47,004 nt of DNA, taken from positions 1 through 47,004 of IMG/VR virus record IMGVR_UViG_3300031539_000063. One strand, given 5' to 3'. Both the position numbers and the translations under genes were made by a program. How positions within the stretch are numbered: the first letter of the stretch is position 1; the number at the start of each line of letters is the position of its first letter. The notes beneath the pieces were generated by a model. The model saw nothing but the letters and a program-made list of their open reading frames with translations. It searched no databases and was not told where the DNA came from. Shown here piece by piece: positions 20,305-25,998 of the stretch. The stretch is from a virus.

Positions 20305-20669
20305 GCCACCTTCTCTCCCTGAGCGTTGACGCCCAACGTGGGATGGACCCATTCTTGCTGCGGGCCTTCGTTGGCTTCGATCCAAGCGAAAGCCTCGGCA
20401 GCCTCGGGGCTGTCGTTGCGCTCGCTCCACGTGCCGTCGCCCCGCAACTTGCCGAGCGTGATGGTGTTCTTCGAGGGAACGACCGGGCGGAACTCGACGA
20501 TGGCCCACGAGGAACCGCAGGTGTGAGCGTTGCGGAACTTGGCCGGGGTGTTACGCCGGGCGTTGGTCCGAACCGACAGGATGATGTCGGCAAGGCTCTC
20601 GTGGCTCGAACGGTGGTTGGTTCCGTTGATCGAGGTGATGAGGAACGGGGTGTTGGTGTTGATCTCCAT
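20301..20669 (-). CDS. Hypothetical 122-aa protein
   Basis: Begins MEINTNTPFLITSINGTNHR; mixed alpha/beta, two Trp-rich segments (SWAIVEFRPVVPSKN, QQEWVHPTLG). Leaderless start from a type A promoter; coupled to the next gene. No family recognised. Confidence 0.65.
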   Translation of the reverse strand: MEINTNTPFLITSINGTNHRSSHESLADIILSVRTNARRNTPAKFRNAHTCGSSWAIVEFRPVVPSKNTITLGKLRGDGTWSERNDSPEAAEAFAWIEANEGPQQEWVHPTLGVNAQGEKVA

Positions 20670-20704
20670 AACCACACCGTAGCCGCATCGTCCACACAAT
20701 GCAA
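20670..20704 (-). promoter_or_regulatory. Type A promoter, leaderless
   Basis: TTGCAT (20699-20704), 17-bp spacer, TACGGT (20676-20681), 6 nt to ATG 20669. Confidence 0.75.
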
Positions 20705-20711
20705 GTCGGGA

Positions 20712-21354
20712 TCAGAACTTTCCCTTCGCCCACTCCTGCACCCGCCACGACCGACCCCGCTCGTGATCCACCACGATCCCCCGCTGATGGTTGTGCGTGA
20801 ACCCCTTGGCCGGACGCTCCCCACCCGCAATCTGCGAAACGCGATTCGCGTTACGCGATTCCCGTTTCGCCCGATCCCGAGCAGACCCCACCCGACGCTC
20901 CAACTCACGAAACGCCGTCTGCCGGTTCTGCCACTGGGACCGCCCCTCGATGTGGACCCGCGTGCCCGTCGCGGTGTGAACCAACGTCACCGCAGAGTCC
21001 GTCGTGTTCTGATGCTGACCGCCCTTCCCCGATCCACGATCGAACGTCTCCTCGACCTCGGACCAGTCGAGCGACATATCGGATCGTCTATGGGCCTCGA
21101 CGACAGCGACCGTCGCTGTCGACGTGTGCCGTGCCGCCGCGCCTTTCGGGATGCGTTGAATCCGATGGACCCCGGCGTATGTCTCGGCCCACGAGCCGTC
21201 GTCGAGTTCGAGGATCAGTGTGCGGCCGTCGGACGGGACGACCTTTGCCGGGTCCGACCGGCGGCGCGCTGCACGCTTGAACGAGTCAAAGTAACTCCTT
21301 GCCGAAGCGTGCTGCGTCGTCGCCACCCTCGCCGGGTCGAACCTCGATCAACAT
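20712..21354 (-). CDS. Peptide chain release factor with programmed +1 frameshift
   Basis: Two frames make one protein of about 213 aa. Frame 0 from ATG 21354 (GAGGAAAGG upstream) gives 22 residues including EVRPGEGGDDA, the start of RF domain 2, and ends at TGA 21286-21288. The stop context is AAGGAG-TTA-CTT-TGA-C, the same layout as the prfB frameshift (SD-like hexamer, 3 nt, CTT TGA C). Skipping one T continues as DSFKRAARRR, then GVHRIQRIP, RHTSTATVAV and the catalytic GSGKGGQHQN (GGQ). Domain 1 is missing. The RF1 P-x-T tripeptide region reads PKG with a two-residue deletion, so stop-codon preference is unclear. Role: peptide release or ribosome rescue. Confidence 0.85.
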
Positions 21355-21372
21355 GGGTTTGCCTTTCCTCGT

Positions 21373-21388
21373 GTAGCCGTCCGGCTAC
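21373..21388 (-). other. Hairpin upstream of the release factor
   Basis: GTAGCC-GTCC-GGCTAC lies 19 nt before the release-factor ATG; may be a terminator remnant or affect ribosome access. Confidence 0.45.
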
Positions 21389-21438
21389 GGGATGTCACGG
21401 TAGTCGTTCAGCGACAACCGAAGATCACCACGAGTTCT

Positions 21439-22533
21439 TCATTCCCACTCGGGAACCAACATGCCCTGTCGAAGCATCTCGGCTTCCAAACTCTTGATCC
21501 GGCCCCGCAGTTTCGTGACACGCCGTTCGACATCCTCACGCTTCGCTACCGCTTTCTCCCGCCGATCCACATGCCCCGACTCAAAGATGCGCCACTCGGC
21601 CAACCGGAGATAGTCAGCCGACAACTCGACACCGATCGCCCGACGGTCCAAAGCGCGAGCCACCATCAACGTCGTACCCGTCCCTGCGAACGGATCGACA
21701 ACCAGCCCATCCGGGGGGCACCACGCAGAGATCAGACGCCGCGGCCACTCCGACGGGAACGCAGCGAAATGCTGGACCCTCAAATGCTCAGGCGGTCGAA
21801 TCTGCTCCGACGGAATCGTCCACACCGACCCCGGTATCTTCCCTTTCGGGTTCTGCCGTGCCGGAGTCGGCTCACCGTCCACCAACGCCCGCAACGTCCC
21901 GTGAGCAGACGAGTTCTGCACCACAGCCTCAGTCACCGTCGTCCGGTTCTTCCCTGCCCACTCGTCCGGGGTCGTGGCGTACGGCTCTCGGATGCCGTCA
22001 AGATCCGCGTAGTACGGCGAGTCCTTCGCGAAATGGAACCACTGCTCGTGATTGCGGCGAACCCGATCCGTGACGGATGACGGCAGACCCGTCGGCTTCA
22101 ACCACACAACTTCGGAACGCAACGTCAACCCAAGCCGGTCGATGCAACCGATCGCGTACCGCCACGGCAACCCCAGTAGAGACTTCGCCGGGACTCCCTC
22201 GACACCATCCCCGGCGTAGGAATCGCCAAGATTCACCCACAGCGAGCCGGTAGGTTTCAGCACCCGAGACATCTCGGCCGTGCAGTCGAGCAACGACGAC
22301 AGGTACTCCTCCGGTGTGGATTCTTGACCGATCTGATCGGGGATCGCTCCGCCGTCGTCCTCGTACTCCCGTTTCTTCCAGTAAGGCGGCGACGTGATAA
22401 TCAGGTCTGCCGCGCCGTCCCCGATGGGGAGAGAGCGAGCCGAACCCTGAACCAGTCTTATCCGGTCGTGGTCAGGATGCTCACAGCATCCTTTCGTGGT
22501 CGAGTACCACTTCGGGAGGTGACAGGTTTGCAT
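21439..22533 (-). CDS. DNA N4-cytosine/N6-adenine methyltransferase
   Basis: 364 aa beta-class methyltransferase: catalytic motif TSPPYW at about residue 48 (SPPY is more common in N4-cytosine enzymes), SAM-binding DPFAGTGTT near residue 285, target-recognition region between. The C-terminal 45 residues form a charged helix, probably coiled coil. No cognate restriction gene is nearby, so it is an orphan enzyme that may protect phage DNA. Leaderless-type start at ATG 22533. Confidence 0.9.
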   Translation of the reverse strand: MQTCHLPKWYSTTKGCCEHPDHDRIRLVQGSARSLPIGDGAADLIITSPPYWKKREYEDDGGAIPDQIGQESTPEEYLSSLLDCTAEMSRVLKPTGSLWVNLGDSYAGDGVEGVPAKSLLGLPWRYAIGCIDRLGLTLRSEVVWLKPTGLPSSVTDRVRRNHEQWFHFAKDSPYYADLDGIREPYATTPDEWAGKNRTTVTEAVVQNSSAHGTLRALVDGEPTPARQNPKGKIPGSVWTIPSEQIRPPEHLRVQHFAAFPSEWPRRLISAWCPPDGLVVDPFAGTGTTLMVARALDRRAIGVELSADYLRLAEWRIFESGHVDRREKAVAKREDVERRVTKLRGRIKSLEAEMLRQGMLVPEWE

Positions 22534-22562
22534 GACTTGGGATTTTACACCAGACCCGAGAC
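22534..22562 (-). promoter_or_regulatory. Type B-like promoter
   Basis: GTCT at 22559-22562, 11 bp, TAAAAT (22542-22547), 8 nt to ATG 22533. Confidence 0.55.
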
Positions 22563-22587
22563 GGTCCTGAGAGCGACCCTGTGCCCG

Positions 22588-22845
22588 TCAATCGACCTCG
22601 ATGAAGATACATTCTCCGGGGCACTCCTCAGCCGCTTCGATCGCATCGTCGGCATACTCGGCCGGGACCGTCGCCAACCCCTCCGACATCCGATATACCG
22701 GTTCCGGTGTGCTGTCCGGCCCATAGATCGTCGACCAGTCGGCTTCCTTCACGTACGCCAATCCGTCGTCGTGCATGTCGAACAGGTCAGGGACGATCTC
22801 GGTACACAGTCCGTCGCCGGTACACAGGTCTTGGTCGATCCACAC
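22588..22845 (-). CDS. 3Fe-4S/4Fe-4S-type ferredoxin
   Basis: 85 aa. The Cys pattern DLCTGDGLCTEIVPDLFD ... EECPGECIFIE matches actinobacterial single-cluster ferredoxins that feed P450s and other oxidoreductases. Relatives start M-K/R-V-W-I/V-D-Q; here the codon before KVWIDQ is ATA (22849-22851), with GAGGAG 5 nt upstream, so ATA initiation is possible instead of GTG 22845. Electron partner unknown. Confidence 0.85.
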   Translation of the reverse strand: MWIDQDLCTGDGLCTEIVPDLFDMHDDGLAYVKEADWSTIYGPDSTPEPVYRMSEGLATVPAEYADDAIEAAEECPGECIFIEVD

Positions 22846-22983
22846 CTTTATGGGCGCTCCTCGTCGTCGAGCAGACCCCCTCGCTCCCGACTATATCAGC
22901 CGGGATTTTCGAGCCGCCGTTGAGTGCCGACCTCAACCTACCCACTTACAAGGCGGGTGCCCCAGCCGTGGGCGGCGGCGAAG
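22846..22983 (-). other. Leader upstream of ferredoxin
   Basis: No gene seen. TATAGT near 22893-22898 is a possible -10 box for the ferredoxin gene; the rest shows no clear feature. Confidence 0.4.
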
Positions 22984-23065
22984 CGACAGCAAGAGTCGTA
23001 TGACCGGAGCCGTAGCGAACGTCCTCCGGCACCCCTGCCTCGCGGTGAGGGGCATCTTGCTGTCG
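22984..23065 (-). ncRNA. Three-way-junction RNA at the 3' end of the Thr-Met array
   Basis: Perfect 11-bp closing stem CGACAGCAAGA/TCTTGCTGTCG; inside are CCGGAG/CTCCGG (23004-23029) and CCCCT/AGGGG (23032-23052). It begins 3 nt after the end of tRNA-Thr(CGT), so it would be co-transcribed and released by tRNA processing. Function unknown; could also act as a transcript end structure. Confidence 0.55.
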
Positions 23066-23068
23066 TAG

Positions 23069-23141
23069 AGCCGGTGATGGGAGTCGAACCCACTGAATCT
23101 CGCTTACGAGGCGAGTGCAGGTCCACACCTGCTCCACCGGC
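23069..23141 (-). tRNA. tRNA-Thr(CGT)
   Basis: Loop CTCGTAA on CTCGC/GCGAG, acceptor GCCGGTG/CACCGGC, discriminator T; no encoded CCA. Confidence 0.9.
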
Positions 23142-23143
23142 AT

Positions 23144-23219
23144 TGGAGCCGACTACGGGAGTCGAACCCGTTACCTCTCGCTTACCATGCGAGCGCATCT
23201 CCACAGTTGCTTAGTCGGC
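23144..23219 (-). tRNA. tRNA-Thr(GGT)
   Basis: Loop ATGGTAA on CTCGC/GCGAG, acceptor GCCGACT/AGTCGGC, discriminator T, CCA encoded. Confidence 0.9.
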
Positions 23220-23221
23220 AT

Positions 23222-23295
23222 TGGTAGCGCCGGAGAGAATCGAACTCTCTACCACGCCTTATGAGGGCGCTGCCTCGCCAATCGGCCTCGGCGCA
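23222..23295 (-). tRNA. tRNA-Met(CAT), copy 1
   Basis: Loop CTCATAA; the first acceptor pair is T-T (mismatch), an initiator-like feature, but the anticodon stem GCGCC/GGCGT lacks three G-C pairs. Tile tRNA (lysidine) not excluded. CCA encoded. Confidence 0.82.
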
Positions 23296-23300
23296 TCGAG

Positions 23301-23374
23301 CAGGCACGGCGGGACTCGAACCCGCAACCGCCCGTTTAGGAAACGGGTACCCAATCCTGTTGGGCCTCGTGCCT
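23301..23374 (-). tRNA. tRNA-Arg(CCT)
   Basis: Loop TTCCTAA on CCCGT/ACGGG, acceptor AGGCACG/CGTGCCT, discriminator G; no encoded CCA. Confidence 0.92.
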
Positions 23375-23375
23375 A

Positions 23376-23542
23376 TGGTCGACCCGGCAGGACTCGAACC
23401 TGCGGGCACGTCATGGTTCGGTGCAGGCACGAGGAATCGAACCTCGTCGTCTCCTGTGTGTCATACAGGTGCGTTCCCATCTTGCTCTGCCTGCTTGTAC
23501 CCGTCTCATGGTGCTGCGCTCTACCAACTGAGCCACGGGTCG
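23376..23542 (-). tRNA. tRNA interrupted in its anticodon region by tRNA-Val(GAC)
   Basis: 5' half: CGACCCG acceptor strand and D-arm GCTC-AGTTGGTA-GAGC. 3' half: T-arm GCAGG-TTCGAGT-CCTGC, CGGGTCG, A, encoded CCA. The acceptor strands pair perfectly over 7 bp. Between them, in the anticodon arm, lies a whole tRNA-Val. The break is flanked by direct repeats ACCATGA. The anticodon cannot be read with confidence. Either a split tRNA requiring joining, or a disrupted gene. Confidence 0.7.
23422..23494 (-). tRNA. tRNA-Val(GAC), nested
   Basis: Acceptor GCAGGCA/TGCCTGC, loop ATGACAC on CCTGT/ACAGG, T-loop TTCGATT, no complete CCA. It sits entirely inside another tRNA gene. Confidence 0.88.
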
Positions 23543-23546
23543 TGGT

Positions 23547-23586
23547 GATTACAGAACCCTTCCGGTACCGGAACAATTCTGTAATC
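23547..23586 (-). other. Long inter-tRNA stem-loop
   Basis: GATTACAGAA/TTCTGTAATC outer stem, 3x3 internal loop, TTCCGG-TA-CCGGAA inner stem, between tRNA-Ile and the interrupted tRNA. Confidence 0.75.
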
Positions 23587-23588
23587 GG

Positions 23589-23662
23589 TGGTCGGCATGG
23601 GAGGAGTTGAACCTCCGTCGCCTCCGTATCAGAGAGGTGTTCTTCCGTTGAACTACATGCCG
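23589..23662 (-). tRNA. tRNA-Ile(GAT)
   Basis: Loop CTGATAC on CCTCT/GGAGG, acceptor CGGCATG/CATGCCG, CCA encoded. Confidence 0.9.
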
Positions 23663-23663
23663 G

Positions 23664-23739
23664 TGGTACACGGAGAGGGACTCGAACCCCCGGTTTCCTC
23701 GGTGTGAACGAGGTGCCTTACCAACTTGGCTATCCGTGC
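23664..23739 (-). tRNA. tRNA-Val(CAC)
   Basis: Loop TTCACAC on CCTCG/CGAGG, G-T first acceptor pair, CCA encoded; one base from tRNA-Ile. Confidence 0.9.
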
Positions 23740-23740
23740 A

Positions 23741-23815
23741 TGGTGGGCCACCCCGGACTCGCACCGGGAACTTGAGTGCTTCACGCTCATGTGATTCTGC
23801 TTTCACCAATGACCC
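23741..23815 (-). tRNA. tRNA-Phe(GAA), atypical elbow
   Basis: Loop GTGAAGC (one mismatch in the anticodon stem), T-loop TGCGAGT, D-loop AAGCAGAA without GG, CCA encoded. Confidence 0.78.
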
Positions 23816-23819
23816 TTGG

Positions 23820-23884
23820 TGCGGACGTTCCCTCGTCGAGCGGTACCACTCTCAGCGGGTATCACCTTCACACCCCCGTCCGCA
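23820..23884 (-). ncRNA. Small stem-closed RNA between tRNA-Gly and tRNA-Phe
   Basis: TGCGGACG/CGTCCGCA (8 bp) encloses GGGT/ACCC and GAGTG-GTAC-CGCTC hairpins. tRNA-sized but without T-arm or anticodon; part of a recurring set near the tRNA arrays. Confidence 0.4.
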
Positions 23885-23919
23885 GCAGGGTGACGCACGA
23901 ACCGGAAGGTCCGCCGGGT

Positions 23920-23994
23920 TGGAGCGGCCACGGGGATGTGCGCCCCGCTCTCCTGCTTGGCAAGCAGGAATCTCGCTACCTAGAACTTGGCCGC
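23920..23994 (-). tRNA. tRNA-Gly(GCC)
   Basis: Loop TTGCCAA on CCTGC/GCAGG, discriminator T, CCA encoded; T-loop CGCACAT lacks T54 and T55, D-stem short. Confidence 0.8.
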
Positions 23995-23995
23995 A

Positions 23996-24070
23996 TGGAG
24001 CAGGTACCCGGAATTGAACCGAGTTCTCCGACTTGGAAGGACGGCGCATCGCCAACAATGCTTCACCTGC
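23996..24070 (-). tRNA. tRNA-Gly(TCC)
   Basis: Loop CTTCCAA, one mismatch in the anticodon stem, discriminator T, CCA encoded. Confidence 0.85.
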
Positions 24071-24181
24071 ATGTTGGGGGAACGCAGCGTGCGTGCCACG
24101 CTCCCCCCGTGGGATTTTCAGACCGGCTTCTCCGCTACGCCTTTCGCACAGCGCGCGGGGGTCATCCGGTTCTCCCTACGT
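24071..24181 (-). other. 111-nt gap with stem-loop
   Basis: No gene. GGGGG...CCCCC with inner AGCGT/ACGCT (24075-24107) is a stable stem-loop after tRNA-Ala; a second ACCGG/CCGGT-closed segment lies beside it. Confidence 0.4.
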
Positions 24182-24254
24182 TGGTGGAGTACCCCGGAAT
24201 CGAACCGGGCGGGCCTTCTCTGCCAGAGATGGTCGCGACCCATGCGCGTACCCC
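24182..24254 (-). tRNA. tRNA-Ala(GGC)
   Basis: Loop CTGGCAG on CATCT/AGAAG (one mismatch), acceptor GGGGTAC/GTACTCC, CCA encoded. Confidence 0.82.
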
Positions 24255-24294
24255 AACAATGATGATCTTCGGTTGTCAATGAGCGAATCCAGAG

Positions 24295-24333
24295 CCGTCC
24301 AAACGGACGGGTGGTCACCGTCCAGATGGACGG
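24295..24333 (-). other. Two tandem 6-bp hairpins
   Basis: CCGTCC-AAAC-GGACGG (24295-24310) and CCGTCC-AGAT-GGACGG (24318-24333) between the two Ala tRNAs. Confidence 0.65.
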
Positions 24334-24337
24334 ATAG

Positions 24338-24409
24338 TGGAGGTGAGCGGAATCGAACCGCCCCACGATCCGTGCGAGGGATCGTCGCCAGCCTTGGACA
24401 TGCACCCCC
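24338..24409 (-). tRNA. tRNA-Ala(CGC)
   Basis: Loop CTCGCAC on GATCC/GGATC (extendable to 7 bp), acceptor GGGGGTG/CACCTCC, T-loop TTCGATT. Confidence 0.87.
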
Positions 24410-24484
24410 ATCGGAATGCCCGCCCCTGCGGGGAGTCGCCGGTCCGGGGAGTGGACTCGACGCTCCCGACAGGGTGCGGGACGA

Positions 24485-24560
24485 TGGTGGCGGGAGTAGG
24501 AATCGAACCTACGAAGCACGGGCTTATGAGGCCCGGCGGGCTACCAACAGCCTTCCCGCG
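24485..24560 (-). tRNA. tRNA-Met(CAT), copy 2, initiator-like
   Basis: Loop CTCATAA on CGGGC/GCCCG; C-C mismatch at the first acceptor position as in initiators (C1 unpaired); CCA encoded. First tRNA of its array. Confidence 0.82.
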
Positions 24561-24575
24561 ACGAAAGGTGTCAGG

Positions 24576-24643
24576 CTGCTATCGGCCGTCCCCACCGCGG
24601 CCACCGATTGTGGTGCCCGTCCCGATGGCGGTCGCGATAGCAG
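24576..24643 (-). ncRNA. Stem-closed leader segment of Met-Thr array
   Basis: CTGCTATCG/CGATAGCAG (9 bp) encloses hairpin CACC-ACAATC-GGTG and G/C-rich pairs. A 28-codon frame (24579-24665, begins MTRRFAVTAIATAIG, ends RGGDGR) overlaps it, so a translated leader is also possible. Confidence 0.4.
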
Positions 24644-24728
24644 TGACGGCGAATCGCCTCGTCATTGTTGCTCGTGATACTCGCACTGTCGGGCCTCCCC
24701 TCAACGGGGGTCGGTAGGTTTGTCGTGA

Positions 24729-24755
24729 GATCCCACCGTAGCACCACAGTGGGAC
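24729..24755 (-). promoter_or_regulatory. Type B promoter of Met-Thr tRNA array
   Basis: GTCC at 24752-24755, 11 bp, TACGGT (24735-24740). Confidence 0.7.
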
Positions 24756-24818
24756 AGTCTCGTGGTGAGTTTCTCGATCGGCTACTGGGCAGGGCGTCGG
24801 GGTCGCCCCCGGTCCCGT

Positions 24819-25076
24819 TCAGCGTCGGGCTTCACGCTTGCGTTCGTGGCAGCGGTCGTCGTCGCACGACCGGTCCTCACCGACGCACCACGAGTTGCGG
24901 GCCTGTGGCGGCATCAGGTTGTCCTCGGGGAAGAACGAGTAGCCGTGCGGGCAGACTCGCATCGGGATGTCGTAGGGATGGCCCCACGGTCGGCTGCCGT
25001 TGTAGGGCTGAAACGGGGTCCATGAGATCCGCCACTCGGTGAACGGCGGGATGGTGTCGACCTCGGTGGTGGTCAC
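24819..25076 (-). CDS. Cys-containing hypothetical protein, 85 aa
   Basis: GTG start at 25076 overlaps the upstream stop (GTGA). Pro/Trp-rich first half, then MRVCPHGYSFF, WCVGEDRSCDDDRCHERK: a possible zinc-knuckle tail. No family recognised. Confidence 0.6.
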   Translation of the reverse strand: MTTTEVDTIPPFTEWRISWTPFQPYNGSRPWGHPYDIPMRVCPHGYSFFPEDNLMPPQARNSWCVGEDRSCDDDRCHERKREARR

Positions 25077-25384
25077 GACTTGGCCTTCACGAACCGGTTG
25101 CCGCAGACGACCCATGCGGCTCCGTCGACCTCGGCGCGGTCGGAGTACCGGTCGTCGGCGTCGTCGGTCGGGCACTGCCAGATCGTCACCTTGTCGGCCC
25201 CGGTGATGGGGACGATGCGCCAGATGCCGTCGTCGCTGAACCGGATGCCCAACACGACACCGTTGGAGAACGTGAGCAGGTCGGACTCGCCGTCGTCGTG
25301 TCCTGCGGCCGGGTTGAACTCCTCGTAGATGTCGCCTGCGACCTCGATGAGATCGTCGGACGCTCCGTACACGGTGGTTGTCAT
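25073..25384 (-). CDS. Hypothetical 103-aa protein
   Basis: Begins MTTTVYGASDDLIEVAGDIY; beta-rich middle (VVLGIRFSDDGIWRIVPI), Cys at WQCPTD and WVVCGN. AAGGAACC before ATG 25384. Second of three coupled genes. No family recognised. Confidence 0.65.
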   Translation of the reverse strand: MTTTVYGASDDLIEVAGDIYEEFNPAAGHDDGESDLLTFSNGVVLGIRFSDDGIWRIVPITGADKVTIWQCPTDDADDRYSDRAEVDGAAWVVCGNRFVKAKS

Positions 25385-25395
25385 GGGTGGTTCCT

Positions 25396-25563
25396 TTAGT
25401 TGGTGGTGTCTCGGTATTCGCCGCTGATCTTCCACCCGTGGGAGCGCAGGTCACGAATGACCTCGGCTGCGATCTCCGCGGTGTGGGGAGCGGCGAAACC
25501 GAGTCGGGTGAGGGTCGCGGCGACGGTCGTTTCGGGCTTGGTCGGGAAGTGGGACTCGTCCAT
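25396..25563 (-). CDS. Hypothetical 55-aa protein
   Basis: Begins MDESHFPTKPETTVAATL and ends GEYRDTTN; helical with a central AAPHTAEIAAEVIRD. Leaderless start at ATG 25563, 7 nt after a type B -10 box. First gene of a three-gene unit divergent from 25652-25921. Confidence 0.65.
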   Translation of the reverse strand: MDESHFPTKPETTVAATLTRLGFAAPHTAEIAAEVIRDLRSHGWKISGEYRDTTN

Positions 25564-25591
25564 GTGGTGCAGACTACGGGTCGGGTAGGAC
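25564..25591 (-). promoter_or_regulatory. Type B promoter, leaderless
   Basis: GTCC at 25588-25591, 11 bp, TAGTCT (25571-25576), 7 nt to ATG 25563. Divergent from the promoter at 25614. Confidence 0.65.
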
Positions 25592-25613
25592 CAAACGAAT
25601 CTGTCGACCGAAG

Positions 25614-25651
25614 TTGCACACCACCCCGGAAAGTGTGTTACACTCGTCTAC
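25614..25651 (+). promoter_or_regulatory. Type A promoter, leaderless
   Basis: TTGCAC (25614-25619), 19-bp spacer, TACACT (25639-25644), 7 nt to ATG 25652. Confidence 0.6.
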
Positions 25652-25921
25652 ATGCAGAACACAGAGAACCTCCCCGCCTACATGATCCAAGAGGGCGACG
25701 TTGCCGTCCTCCCCGGCATCGACAAGCCCAAGACGATCTACCGAGTCGAAGATGCCGGTGTCCGCTACGAGCGAGATCAGTACGGCAACCACCACATCCC
25801 GCAAATCCGCTTCCACGTGAACGCTCCCGAGCGCAACGGCGGCTTCGGCACCGTCACCCTCGACTTCGAGCATGTCGTCGAAGTCCGCCTCTCCCCCGAG
25901 TCCACCTACTACAACGCCTGA
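25652..25921 (+). CDS. Hypothetical 89-aa protein
   Basis: Begins MQNTENLPAYMIQEGDVAVLP; strand-rich with VAVLPGIDKPKTIYRV and DFEHVVEVRLS, possibly a small beta-barrel. Leaderless start. One of the few plus-strand genes here. No family recognised. Confidence 0.65.
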   Translation: MQNTENLPAYMIQEGDVAVLPGIDKPKTIYRVEDAGVRYERDQYGNHHIPQIRFHVNAPERNGGFGTVTLDFEHVVEVRLSPESTYYNA

Positions 25922-25941
25922 TCCGGCGACCCTGCCACCCT

Positions 25942-25962
25942 GTCCTAGACGTGTGGTAGGAT
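25942..25962 (+). promoter_or_regulatory. Type B promoter with leader
   Basis: GTCC at 25942-25945, 11 bp, TAGGAT (25957-25962); about 30-nt leader containing AAGGAAC before ATG 25999. Confidence 0.65.
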
Positions 25963-25998
25963 CGTAGACACAGACCTAGAGCAAGGAACCCCAACCAC

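Noticed and set aside
20712-21354. Sequencing error as the cause of the split release-factor frame
   Set aside because: Cannot be fully excluded, but the exact prfB-like context (AAGGAG, 3 nt, CTT TGA C) would be a strong coincidence.
23376-23542. Group I intron in a tRNA
   Set aside because: The insertion is only about 100 nt and consists mainly of a complete tRNA-Val.
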